From: Chitinophagaceae bacterium
GTDB taxonomy: Bacteria > Bacteroidota > Bacteroidia > Chitinophagales > Chitinophagaceae
Length of the DNA: 30,172 nt
NCBI GenBank assembly: GCA_021151685.1
Contig: JAGKWS010000044.1
Coordinates: 1-30,172 of the forward strand
Reading direction: 5' to 3'
The notes under the pieces were generated by a model. That model was not told where the DNA came from, did not search any database, and worked only from the letters and a program-made list of their open reading frames with translations. A program made the translations under genes and the position numbers. Below, one piece after another: positions 9,045 to 17,794 of this stretch; positions within the stretch are counted from its first letter, which is position 1, and each line of letters opens with the position of its first letter.

Positions 9045-9518
9045 ATGGCTATTCAGAAAGGACAACAAGCACCTGATTTTACACTGCCGGATACCGACAA
9101 AAACATGGTAACCCTCAGTGAATTGCGCGGCAAGAACGTAGTATTGCTATTCTTCCCGTTGGCATTTACAGGTGTATGCACCAAAGAACTGTGCATGACG
9201 CGCGACAACATAGCTACCTACAACAACCTGAACGCAGCCGTATATGGCATATCGGTCGATTCGATTTTTGCACTCGGCAAATTCAAGCAGGAGCAGCAAC
9301 TGAACTTCGCGCTGCTGAGCGACTTCAACAAGAGCGCATCGCGTGCATATGAGTGCATCTATGACACATTTGTGGTGGGTATGGAAGGTGTATCAAAAAG
9401 ATCGGCCTTTGTAATAGATGCTGCCGGCACCGTACAATATGCCGAAGTACTGGAAAGTGCAGGTGATTTACCCAATTTTGAAGCAATAGTTGCTTGTCTT
9501 AACCAATTAAATGGTTAA
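9045..9518 (+). CDS. Peroxiredoxin (AhpC/TSA superfamily, AhpE-like)
   Basis: This 157-residue thioredoxin-fold protein has the PxxxTxxC motif as PLAFTGVCT, with peroxidatic Cys at residue 45. The motif continues to a second Cys at residue 50 (CTKELC). The N-terminal GQQAPDFTLPDTDKNMVTLSEL and later FALLSDFN and AFVIDAAGTV are family hallmarks. It has no signal peptide, so it acts in the cytoplasm, reducing H2O2 or organic hydroperoxides. The spacing around the peroxidatic Cys is like the AhpE group. Whether residue 50 serves as a resolving Cys cannot be told from sequence. It lies 37 nt after the S9 peptidase gene and may share its transcript. Confidence 0.92.
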   Translation: MAIQKGQQAPDFTLPDTDKNMVTLSELRGKNVVLLFFPLAFTGVCTKELCMTRDNIATYNNLNAAVYGISVDSIFALGKFKQEQQLNFALLSDFNKSASRAYECIYDTFVVGMEGVSKRSAFVIDAAGTVQYAEVLESAGDLPNFEAIVACLNQLNG

Positions 9519-9556
9519 ATTGGCATTCAATTCATCACAACAAAACGTTACCTGAT

Positions 9557-10561
9557 ATGAAAAAGTTTCTCCTCATTTTTTCTGTTATTGCAGCACCTGT
9601 ATGGGCCGGTGCACAAACTATTGCCAATGCGGACATGGAAGCATGGCGTAGCAATAGTGCAGGCTCCAGCCCAATAGTACCCATTGCAGCCCCAGTGGCT
9701 TGGTTTGGGTTAGATTCGCTCATCATATCGGCAGGGCAGGCATTTGGCCCATTGATAGGTGGTGGCGACGACTGGAACAGGCAGACCTATGAAGAGAATT
9801 TATTTGTACATGGTGGCAGTGCTGCGGTGAAATTGATAACAGTTCATCAGGACACACTGGGCTTTATGCCGGGTACACTGGTAAATGCGCAACCATTGCT
9901 CAATTTATCGGCAATTACTGGTGGGGGCAATGCTACCGATGCCATTGTTTTTGAAGGCGGTACTGCTACCACACTGCGGCCTACATCGGTAACTGCATGG
10001 GTAGCCTACCTGCCAGGCAAAGACGCTACAACAGGTGCTTTTGGTGGCCCCGACAAGGGATTGCTGAATGTGCAGGCAATAGCCACGGTAGATGGTGCAG
10101 ACTCAATTGTAGGCAATGCAGCCGCAATCATAGACCCCAGCACAGCTTATGTATCTGTTACTGCACCAGTAACCTACACCACTACTGCCTATAACGTGCA
10201 TACAGTGCGCATCATATTTGCCAGTGGCGGCGGCTCTGGAGCCCCGCTGGATAGCAGTATATTGTATGTAGATGATGTATCTATGGTGGGCGAGCCACAA
10301 GCGGTAAGCGCAGTGTACCACGCCAACAGTTACAAAGTACACCCCAACCCGGCCAGTAACAAACTGTACATTACCACTGACAAACACAATAGCGATGAGC
10401 TGACAATACTATCGGGCACGGGCAGTGTGGCAATGCGCCAAACACTGAACAGCCATAACGAAGTAGACCTGAGTACACTGGCCGCCGGTATGTATGTATA
10501 CCAGATAACAAGCAAAAATGGCATTGTTTTGCAAACCGGCAAGGTACAGGTAGCCCGGTAG
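9557..10561 (+). CDS. T9SS type A sorting-domain protein of unknown function
   Basis: The protein is 334 residues. A signal peptide (about 1-20, cut near GAQ) is followed by a beta-rich domain (about 21-245) that begins with IANADMEAWRS. This opening and the overall layout resemble the putative carbohydrate-binding/PCMD-like ectodomains seen in many Bacteroidota secreted proteins, but I cannot assign a family firmly. A T9SS type A tail runs from about 261 (VHPNPASNKLYIT) to the end, with GMYVYQI as its late strand. The protein is therefore predicted to reach the cell surface or medium. The gene starts 38 nt after the peroxiredoxin stop; a weak inverted repeat over that stop is the only candidate boundary. 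A strong terminator follows the gene. Confidence 0.8.
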   Translation: MKKFLLIFSVIAAPVWAGAQTIANADMEAWRSNSAGSSPIVPIAAPVAWFGLDSLIISAGQAFGPLIGGGDDWNRQTYEENLFVHGGSAAVKLITVHQDTLGFMPGTLVNAQPLLNLSAITGGGNATDAIVFEGGTATTLRPTSVTAWVAYLPGKDATTGAFGGPDKGLLNVQAIATVDGADSIVGNAAAIIDPSTAYVSVTAPVTYTTTAYNVHTVRIIFASGGGSGAPLDSSILYVDDVSMVGEPQAVSAVYHANSYKVHPNPASNKLYITTDKHNSDELTILSGTGSVAMRQTLNSHNEVDLSTLAAGMYVYQITSKNGIVLQTGKVQVAR

Positions 10562-10589
10562 AAGAGTAAGGTAAAAATACTATAAAACA

Positions 10590-10625
10590 AATACCCGCAT
10601 AAGTGAATACATATGCGGGTATTTT
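10590..10625 (+). terminator. Terminator hairpin after the T9SS protein gene
   Basis: A perfect 12-bp stem, AATACCCGCATA / TATGCGGGTATT, with a 10-nt loop ends in a short T-tract (TTTT). It starts 28 nt after the stop codon and lies just before the promoter of the glycosyltransferase gene. Confidence 0.85.
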
Positions 10626-10637
10626 CATGATAAATAT

Positions 10638-10645
10638 TAATTTTG
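10638..10645 (+). promoter_or_regulatory. Bacteroidota -7 promoter box for the family 2 glycosyltransferase gene
   Basis: TAATTTTG fits TAnnTTTG exactly, is followed by CGCC, and stands 9 nt before the ATG at 10655. It overlaps a TTG that could be misread as an earlier start, which supports the ATG start. No -33 TTTG is seen at the right distance. Confidence 0.6.
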
Positions 10646-10654
10646 CGCCCTGAT

Positions 10655-11407
10655 ATGCTAAACGGTAAAAAAATAGTAGTCGTATTGCCAGCCTACAACG
10701 CTGCCCGCACGCTGGAACGTACATACAACGAAATCCCCTTTGACATTGTTGATGACGTAGTGCTTGTAGATGATAACAGCCGCGACGACACCGTTGCCGA
10801 AGCACATCGTCTGGGTATCAAACATGTTATTAAACATGAGGTAAACAAGGGCTATGGCGGTAACCAGAAAAGTTGCTACAGAAAAGCACTGGAGCTGAAA
10901 GCAGATATTGTTATCATGCTTCACCCCGACTACCAATATACGCCCAAGCTGATTCATGCTGTTTCTTCTATCATTGCCAACGAGTTGTACCCGGTAGTAA
11001 TGGCATCGCGTATTTTGGGCAAGGGAGCTCTAAAGGGAGGCATGCCCATGTACAAATATGTGTTCAACCGCATGCTTACCTTGTTCGAGAACATAATGCT
11101 GGGACAAAAGCTGAGCGAATACCACACAGGTTACCGCGCTTTCAGTGCCGATGTTATTCGTTCTATTGACTTTACGCACAACAGCGACGATTTCGTTTTC
11201 GACAACGAAATGATTTCTCAGATATTTATGAATGGCTATGAAATAGCCGAGGTAACATGCCCTACCAAGTATTTCAAAGAAGCTTCGAGTATCAACTTTA
11301 CCCGCAGCATGAAGTATGGACGTGGCGTATTGCGTGTTTCGCTTACACACCGCCTGCACAAATGGGGTGTACTGAAGAGCAAATTGTACAACAAATTATC
11401 GGCATAA
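10655..11407 (+). CDS. Family 2 glycosyltransferase (dolichyl-phosphate mannose synthase-like)
   Basis: The protein is 250 residues. A GT-A fold begins at once with KIVVVLPAYNAARTLE. It then shows DDVVLVDDNSRDDT (nucleotide-sugar-binding aspartates), a glycine-rich NKGYGGNQKS and MLHPDYQYTP, which corresponds to the metal-binding DxD position (here HPDYQ). This matches the DPM1/GtrB-like group of GT2 enzymes, which transfer a sugar from a nucleotide donor to polyprenyl phosphate or a glycan. It has no trailing membrane helices, unlike GtrB, so it is probably a soluble or peripheral cytoplasmic enzyme. The start was set at the ATG rather than the TTG 12 nt upstream, because that TTG lies inside the promoter box. 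It is monocistronic, with its own promoter and terminator. Confidence 0.9.
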   Translation: MLNGKKIVVVLPAYNAARTLERTYNEIPFDIVDDVVLVDDNSRDDTVAEAHRLGIKHVIKHEVNKGYGGNQKSCYRKALELKADIVIMLHPDYQYTPKLIHAVSSIIANELYPVVMASRILGKGALKGGMPMYKYVFNRMLTLFENIMLGQKLSEYHTGYRAFSADVIRSIDFTHNSDDFVFDNEMISQIFMNGYEIAEVTCPTKYFKEASSINFTRSMKYGRGVLRVSLTHRLHKWGVLKSKLYNKLSA

Positions 11408-11432
11408 GACACCAATAAAAAGCTTGAAAAAG

Positions 11433-11477
11433 CGACTATTTACCGCCTTCAGTTTGGCCGTAGATAGTCGTTTTTTT
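11433..11477 (+). terminator. Rho-independent terminator of the glycosyltransferase gene
   Basis: A 15-bp imperfect stem (CGACTATTTACCGCC with GGCCGTAGATAGTCG) is followed directly by seven Ts. It is 26 nt after the stop codon. The opposite-strand SPOR gene ends at 11524, so this sits in a convergent gap. Confidence 0.9.
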
Positions 11478-11523
11478 GTGCAGCCTATAAAAATAGGTAA
11501 TAGAATGTGTTGACAAAATCGCA

Positions 11524-12036
11524 TTACCACGAGGTAAGCGTCACCACATCGGGCACTATCATGCTGGGTGTGTACATCGATGTTGCCTCACGCAGCATGC
11601 CTTCGGCATCGCTGCGCTGGCGGTAGTCGCCTATCTTCACCCTGAAACCGGGAGCTACATAGCTGATGTATGTACTAACGCCGGGAAAACGTCTCATAAA
11701 TTCAGTTTTTATTTGTACCGCCTTGTTGCGGTCAGGGCCATTATAGATTTGCACACGGTACCCATTGCCGGTATAGGTTACTGCACGGGTTCTATCGTGG
11801 TGAATGAGGCCTTCCTTACCAACATAATCACCGGGATTCATGACCGGTTTCACCGGTTCTGGCGGCTTGGGTGCAGGTGGGTCGGGGAAGGAGGGGCGAA
11901 CATATACATGTGTTTTGCGCAGCAAAACCGACAGCCTACCGTCGGCATGTATAGACACTTCGCCACGTTCATCGTCCTGTGCCTGTGTGCAGAACGAACA
12001 AAAAACAGCTATAATACAGTTGAAAAGTACCTTCAT
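11524..12036 (-). CDS. Secreted SPOR-domain protein
   Basis: The protein is 170 residues. A signal peptide (MKVLFNCIIAVFCSFCTQAQ) is followed by a short charged region and a proline-rich linker (PDPPAPKPPEPVKP). A C-terminal SPOR domain spans about residues 90-166 (GYRVQIYNGPDRNKA, FRVKIGDYRQRSDAEGMLREA). SPOR domains bind denuded peptidoglycan glycan strands, so the protein is probably periplasmic and associated with the septum or the cell wall. No partner enzyme domain is present. A perfect -7 box lies 10 nt upstream of the start. The gene is 63 nt downstream of deoC on the same strand but seems to have its own promoter. Confidence 0.87.
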   Translation of the reverse strand: MKVLFNCIIAVFCSFCTQAQDDERGEVSIHADGRLSVLLRKTHVYVRPSFPDPPAPKPPEPVKPVMNPGDYVGKEGLIHHDRTRAVTYTGNGYRVQIYNGPDRNKAVQIKTEFMRRFPGVSTYISYVAPGFRVKIGDYRQRSDAEGMLREATSMYTPSMIVPDVVTLTSW

Positions 12037-12046
12037 TTTCCCGGCA

Positions 12047-12054
12047 CAAAAATA
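12047..12054 (-). promoter_or_regulatory. Bacteroidota -7 promoter box for the SPOR-domain gene
   Basis: On the minus strand the box reads TATTTTTG, followed by TGCC and then the ATG, with 10 nt between box and start. This is the same arrangement as at 5478 and 10638. A TTTTC lies about 18 nt upstream as a poor -33 candidate. Confidence 0.55.
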
Positions 12055-12099
12055 ACCGTAACAGGCACAACGGAAAACTAAATCTTTATCGGCACGGCA

Positions 12100-12768
12100 T
12101 TACATAGCTGTCAAGGCCTTGAATTCCTTCATTATTTGCAGGCTGGATGAACACCCGATGCGGGTAGCCCCGGCATCTATGAGTTCTTTGACAGAATCGA
12201 AAGTGCGAATGCCACCCGATGCCTTGATGCCAATACGCGCCGGAAGAAACTCGCGCATGATGCGCACAGCATGTACCGTGGCACCTGTACCAGAAAAACC
12301 AGTAGAGGTTTTCATAAAATCTATATCGTACCGGCTGTATAACTGACAGCAAGATATGAGCTCGCTATCGGTAAGCATACCACTTTCTACAATTATCTTC
12401 AGCAGCTTGCCCGATGCCTCAATCGGTTTCAGGCACGCCTCTATTTCGCGGGTCAGTTGTTTCCAGTCGCCGCTCTTCAGCGCACAGAGGTCTATTACCA
12501 TATCCAGCTCATCGGCCCCCATGTCCAGTGCGTCTTCTATTTCGCGTACTTTTACATCGGTGGCATTGTACCCCAGCGGAAAACCAATAACAGTAGCCAC
12601 CTTTACCCGAGAACCATCCAACAACTTTCGGGCACCAGCCACATACTTGGGGGGTATACATACTGCATAAAAGCCTGCCATAGATGCTTCTACACATACT
12701 TTATCTACTTCCGACACGGTAGTAGTCTGTTTCAGAATAGTGTGGTCGATATAAGTAGCGAGGTTCAT
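12100..12768 (-). CDS. deoC: Deoxyribose-phosphate aldolase
   Basis: The protein is 222 residues from the ATG at 12768; a GTG two codons upstream is possible but less natural (MNLATYIDHTILK is the usual family start). It cleaves 2-deoxyribose 5-phosphate to glyceraldehyde 3-phosphate and acetaldehyde in deoxynucleoside catabolism. The Schiff-base lysine is K153 in FMKTSTGF and the second active-site lysine is K182 in GIKASGGIR. ELDMVID supplies the conserved aspartate. Other family blocks are VATVIGFPLGYN and KIIVESGMLT. The length is typical for the short bacterial DeoC group. It is cytoplasmic. No other nucleoside-catabolism gene is adjacent, so it is not in a classical deo operon here. Confidence 0.96.
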   Translation of the reverse strand: MNLATYIDHTILKQTTTVSEVDKVCVEASMAGFYAVCIPPKYVAGARKLLDGSRVKVATVIGFPLGYNATDVKVREIEDALDMGADELDMVIDLCALKSGDWKQLTREIEACLKPIEASGKLLKIIVESGMLTDSELISCCQLYSRYDIDFMKTSTGFSGTGATVHAVRIMREFLPARIGIKASGGIRTFDSVKELIDAGATRIGCSSSLQIMKEFKALTAM

Positions 12769-12936
12769 GTGCACGGTATATCCCGTAGTTTTTTAAGGAA
12801 TGCAAAATAACTTAAATTTCACTAAAATAGATAAAAGAGACATGGATAAAAATTACTTTTCTTCTACAAACACGCCACTCATGCTGCTATATGTCCTATT
12901 CCGGTTGCCTATGGCTTGTACCGGCAGGGCACTAAA

Positions 12937-12976
12937 CAGCAGATAGGGCATCAAGAAATTGATGCCCTATCTGCTG
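12937..12976 (-). terminator. Long perfect hairpin downstream of icd
   Basis: An 18-bp perfect stem starts CAGCAGATAGGGCATCAA, and the four-base loop is GAAA in the plus-strand sense (TTTC in the icd mRNA sense). It lies 32 nt after the icd stop codon. Only scattered Ts follow on the minus strand, so it may act in mRNA 3'-end protection as much as in termination. Confidence 0.75.
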
Positions 12977-13008
12977 TGGTTATCGGATAAAATAATGGGA
13001 AGTGTATG

Positions 13009-14292
<1,284 letters not shown>

Positions 14293-14492
14293 TTATTGTT
14301 CTTTTTCGCGGTGCGAAGTTAATACAAGAGGGCGTGTGCAAGGCTACTTTTTTGAGGATATTTGAAAATAGTGTAACGAAAGAATGCATAGCGAAATAGT
14401 ACTATTCCTTAATTGTTAAAGTACAGCTGCAAGATTAATTTTTGATGAAATAAATGACGGGAGCATCCACAACTTTTGTAAATTTACAATAG

Positions 14493-15395
14493 ATGTCAGC
14501 CATGTTTCACAACCGTGCTACGGAATTCAAAAACCACCTCCGATACGAAAAGAGGTACTCGCCCCATACCCTGCTGGCGTATGGCAGCGATGTAGACGCG
14601 TTTGGCACATGGCTGGGTAACCAGTACGGCATAGACGATGCGCGCGATGTAACGCACCACCATGTGCGTAGCTGGCTGGCAACATGCAAAAACGATCAGA
14701 AAGAGTCGGCACGTACGCTCAACCGCCGATTGTCCAGTATTAGTGCACTGTATCAATACCTGCGCAAAAGCGGCTACTGTAGCACCAACCCTGCACGCAA
14801 GTTGCATGCTCAAAAACTGCCAGAAAGGCTACCCCTGCACCTGAAGGAAAGTGAAGCTACACAAATGCTGCAACACACCGAATTTGCAGCAGATTTTGAA
14901 GGGGCTACCAACAGGCTGATATGCGAGCTGCTGTATGCCACCGGCATGCGCCGGGCAGAGTTGCTGCAACTAAAGGAACAGGATGTGGAATGGAACCTGA
15001 AACTACTGCGCATACTGGGCAAGGGCAATAAGGAACGACTGATGCCCCTGAGCGATGCACTACTGGATGAGATAAGGGCCTACATAGCACTAAAAAAAAC
15101 GCAGAATGTGTACAGCGAAAATGTATTGCTGAACACACCGGCTGGCAAGCCCATTTACGCATCGTATGTGTACCGGGTGGTGAATAAACATATGGCACCA
15201 CACAGCTCGCTGAGTAAAAACAGCCCGCACATACTGCGCCACACTTTTGCCACGCACCTGCTGAACAATGGAGCGAATATACAGGCTATAAAAGACCTGT
15301 TGGGGCATAGCAGTCTTGCGGCAACGCAGGTATATACCCACAACAGCATAGCCCAGCTAAAAGAGATACACAGACAAAATCACCCGAGAGGGTGA
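14493..15395 (+). CDS. Tyrosine recombinase of the XerC/XerD type
   Basis: The protein is 300 residues, the normal length for Xer proteins. The N-terminal SAM-like core-binding domain spans about residues 8-95 (FKNHLRYEKRYSPHTLLAYGSDVDAF). The C-terminal catalytic domain has all expected residues: R153 in TGMRRAELLQL, the lysine beta-hairpin GKGNKERLMPL, H246 and R249 in HILRHTFATHLL, H272 in LGHSSLAATQ and nucleophile Y281 in VYTH. It cuts and rejoins DNA at recombination sites. The gene context (followed 29 nt later by hpf, as in many Bacteroidota) points to the housekeeping chromosome-dimer resolution enzyme rather than a phage integrase. I cannot tell XerC from XerD. A start nine bases downstream is also possible. 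Confidence 0.93.
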   Translation: MSAMFHNRATEFKNHLRYEKRYSPHTLLAYGSDVDAFGTWLGNQYGIDDARDVTHHHVRSWLATCKNDQKESARTLNRRLSSISALYQYLRKSGYCSTNPARKLHAQKLPERLPLHLKESEATQMLQHTEFAADFEGATNRLICELLYATGMRRAELLQLKEQDVEWNLKLLRILGKGNKERLMPLSDALLDEIRAYIALKKTQNVYSENVLLNTPAGKPIYASYVYRVVNKHMAPHSSLSKNSPHILRHTFATHLLNNGANIQAIKDLLGHSSLAATQVYTHNSIAQLKEIHRQNHPRG

Positions 15396-15424
15396 GTTAT
15401 TTGATAACCATAAAATGAAAACGT

Positions 15425-15733
15425 ATGAATGTCCAGATCAGAACAGTGCATTTCGATGCAGACACAAAATTGATTGATCATGTAAACTCCAAGATCGAAA
15501 AGTTGCAGACCTTTCATGACAAGATCATTTCTGCGGAAGTATACCTGAAGCTTGATAATTTATCTCAGAATATAAGAGACAAAGTAGCCGAAATAAAAAT
15601 ACATGTGCCCAAGCACTCTTACTTTGTAAAGCACCAAAGCAAAACTTTTGAACAATCTTTCGATTTGGCTTTCGACTCTCTGGTAAACCAGGTAAAACGC
15701 CAGAAAGAAAAGCAAATACTGACACAACGGTAA
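15425..15733 (+). CDS. hpf: Ribosome hibernation-promoting factor / RaiA family, short form
   Basis: The protein is 102 residues with the HPF/YfiA beta-alpha fold: MNVQIRTVHFDADTKLIDHVNSKIEKL, then AEVYLKLDN and VAEIKIHVP strands, and a second helix KTFEQSFDLAFDSLVNQVKRQKEK. Members bind the 30S decoding region, blocking mRNA and tRNA sites, to store ribosomes in stationary phase. It lacks the C-terminal dimerisation domain of long HPF, so it belongs to the short class. It is 29 nt downstream of the xer gene and probably in the same transcript. A very strong bidirectional terminator follows. Confidence 0.93.
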   Translation: MNVQIRTVHFDADTKLIDHVNSKIEKLQTFHDKIISAEVYLKLDNLSQNIRDKVAEIKIHVPKHSYFVKHQSKTFEQSFDLAFDSLVNQVKRQKEKQILTQR

Positions 15734-15749
15734 TTTTTCACCATCACAT

Positions 15750-15799
15750 TTATAAAACGAATAGCGCGCGGCAATAACCGCGCGCTATTCGTTTTATAA
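15750..15799. terminator. Bidirectional terminator between hpf and the C1 peptidase gene
   Basis: This is a perfect 22-bp inverted repeat with a 6-nt loop (CAATAA). The core is GAATAGCGCGCGG and the outer arm is TTATAAAAC, so U-containing tracts follow the stem in both directions. It serves both convergent genes. Confidence 0.93.
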
Positions 15800-15835
15800 C
15801 CAGCACACCCCCAAAGTGTGCAAATGGGCAATGGC

Positions 15836-17047
15836 TTACAAGTTCATTTTGCTACGCAGGGTGTTGGGCACACCATTTTTGTGCAGCAATATGGCAGTGG
15901 TTTTGTAGCGCACATAGTTTTTGCTTACGTATATGTAGCCCTTATAATCGTTTTTATCGCCCCACGAGTTTTTTACTTTGTAGTACTTGCGGCCATTCTG
16001 GTCGGCGGCAAGGCCCACAATATGCATACCATGGTCGTCGGTGGTTTCGTAGTTATCAAATGCGGTTTGGCGCATTTGAGGGGTTATTACACGTTCGTAC
16101 TTAGGCCCATCGAACATGTATTTCTTTTCAGAGTCGTTCATATCTTCATAGTCCTTCTCGGGCACATAGGCTACACCATTCTTCCAGCTAAAGTACTTTT
16201 CGCTCACATCGGTAGCCCATGCCACGGTAAAGCCCTTATTCAGCGCATTGTCTATAATGTCGGTAATGTCGTCCATCTGCACATTGTACACCCTGTCGAA
16301 CGACCAGTTGTCTGGTACCATCAGCATGGTTTTTTTGTAGTAGGGCGCAGTAGTTACCGATGTCATTTCTACATAATCTTCGGGGTGAATGCCTACGCGC
16401 AAGCGTGCAAAACTTTCGGGCGTGTAGGTGGCATTGTCCCACTTGAATTTGGTGGGCACCTCGCCCAGATAAGAGTCCAGCACTTCGTTGAATGCCTTCT
16501 TCCAGCTTGGGGTCAGTTTACCATTGGGGTTAGATACTACAGCATCCAGCATAGACTTCAGTATAGCTTGCAACTCGGCAAACTTGTTTTTAGAAGTACC
16601 ATACTGCAATCCTGTATACACCTCGGCAGGTATGGCACCATACTTGGCATACATATTCAGTACATCGTGGCAGGCACCACCATCGCCCCATGCAACCGAG
16701 CCGTGCATGCGCACATAGTTTTCGGCCTTTTCGGCATACACGCAGCGGGCACTGAAGATAGGTGCCAGCTCTATGGGCTCTTTGCCCATACGCATCATTT
16801 CGCTTTCCAAAAACGAGTTGGTACTGTAACTCCAGCAAGTGCCAGAGCTTGCCTGATTCTTTACAGTGGTACGCTCCAAGTCTATCAAAGTATGGAACTT
16901 ATACTTTGAGTTGTCTTCCATTTTCGATTTGGGCGCACTGTTGATGGTAGTATAGCTTCTGTTCGATTCTATTTTACGAATCAAATCGTCCTGCGCATGG
17001 GCAAGGACTGGTGCAATGGCAACGGCAATAACGGCCAGTTTCTTCAT
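15836..17047 (-). CDS. Exported C1 family papain-like peptidase (PepC/bleomycin hydrolase-like)
   Basis: The protein is 403 residues with a signal peptide (MKKLAVIAVAIAPVLAHAQ). The C1 catalytic triad is complete: C71 in SSGTCWSYST, H342 in DDHGMHIVGLA and N360 in VKNSWGDK. The oxyanion Gln is in VKNQASSG. The domain layout, with a long insertion between the Cys and His and the DDHGMHIVG block, is that of aminopeptidase C/bleomycin hydrolase. The C-terminus, which in those enzymes reaches into the active site to impose aminopeptidase activity, ends here at LRSKMNL. Classical PepC is cytosolic; this one is predicted periplasmic or secreted, with no T9SS tail. A near-consensus -7 box (TATTTTTA) lies about 21 nt upstream. 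Its substrates are unknown. Confidence 0.93.
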   Translation of the reverse strand: MKKLAVIAVAIAPVLAHAQDDLIRKIESNRSYTTINSAPKSKMEDNSKYKFHTLIDLERTTVKNQASSGTCWSYSTNSFLESEMMRMGKEPIELAPIFSARCVYAEKAENYVRMHGSVAWGDGGACHDVLNMYAKYGAIPAEVYTGLQYGTSKNKFAELQAILKSMLDAVVSNPNGKLTPSWKKAFNEVLDSYLGEVPTKFKWDNATYTPESFARLRVGIHPEDYVEMTSVTTAPYYKKTMLMVPDNWSFDRVYNVQMDDITDIIDNALNKGFTVAWATDVSEKYFSWKNGVAYVPEKDYEDMNDSEKKYMFDGPKYERVITPQMRQTAFDNYETTDDHGMHIVGLAADQNGRKYYKVKNSWGDKNDYKGYIYVSKNYVRYKTTAILLHKNGVPNTLRSKMNL

Positions 17048-17174
17048 CTTGGAGGTCGTATGATTTTTGTAAAAATAGAATTTATTGCAAGAAAAGTAAA
17101 GAAAAACCAGCTACAGTATTGCGCTAAAAATACCCTGAAACATAAAAATGGCGCATAAGGGGTGATGCCCCCCG

Positions 17175-17552
17175 CTACAAGTTGTGTGCGACCGTTGCTT
17201 TGGCCTTGTTCTGCGCCACTCTGTAGCGCACTATCTGCGCAATAAGCGGCAATGGCATAGGTGCCGTGTAGGGAAACTGTACCGAGCCCCGCCCTGTTGT
17301 GTAACCCTGCAAGGCACGGTCTATATCGGGGTTGCCGGCACCGGTAGAATAAAAGCCAATGTGTTTTTTGAACGCAGCAAAGTATACCAAATTGCCATGC
17401 AGTACATAGCAGGGCATATTGTACTTAATGGTTTCTACAGCGTCTGTGGCTTCGGCACGCACTACACTACGCACCTGCTGCAGGCAATCTTGTATAGATT
17501 GCGGAAACGATGCGATGTAAGCATCTACATGGGCAAATTGCGGTGCAGACAT
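17175..17552 (-). CDS. DUF1801 (YdhG-like) domain protein
   Basis: The protein is 125 residues from the ATG at 17552. The frame is open a further 46 codons upstream, but that part looks non-coding and would displace the family N-terminus. The domain is recognisable from VDAYIASFPQSIQDCLQQVRSVVR, EATDAVETIKYNMPCYVLHGNLVYFAAFKKHIGFY split over the fold, and QFPYTAPMPLPLIAQIVRYRV. DUF1801 proteins are small cytoplasmic proteins; some relatives were named iron-chaperone-like (YdhG/frataxin-like fold), but the function is not established. It lies upstream of the C1 peptidase on the same strand with a 127-bp gap that contains a short GGGG/CCCC hairpin (17159-17171). Confidence 0.87.
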   Translation of the reverse strand: MSAPQFAHVDAYIASFPQSIQDCLQQVRSVVRAEATDAVETIKYNMPCYVLHGNLVYFAAFKKHIGFYSTGAGNPDIDRALQGYTTGRGSVQFPYTAPMPLPLIAQIVRYRVAQNKAKATVAHNL

Positions 17553-17794
17553 TGTATAAAAATGTACCACGAATATAAGCAATAACACCCTTACCATGCG
17601 CCACTGGCTACAACCATACTGTTGCCACAGGCCGTTTATGCACTGCCCAACAACACCATACCGCCTATGTAGCCCGATGGAACGATACACAACACAAGCA
17701 AACGTATTCTATATAATTATTCATAAATTGCATGACAATCAACAAACAATATAGTTGACTGAAAAAATAATTCCTAACCAATAAACAACAGCAA

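Noticed and set aside
12769..12774. GTG start for deoC two codons upstream
   Set aside because: The ATG at 12768 gives the usual DeoC N-terminus.
14493..15395. Tyrosine recombinase as a phage or ICE integrase
   Set aside because: Length, Xer-like motifs and the linkage to hpf fit a housekeeping Xer enzyme; no att sites or phage genes are nearby.
15818..16909. Long open frame on the plus strand opposite the C1 peptidase gene
   Set aside because: The minus strand encodes a full C1 peptidase with signal peptide and catalytic triad; the opposite frame has His/Val-rich antisense composition and no domain.
17553..17690. N-terminal extension of the DUF1801 protein to 17690
   Set aside because: The extra 46 residues look non-coding, and the family N-terminus fits the internal Met at 17552.
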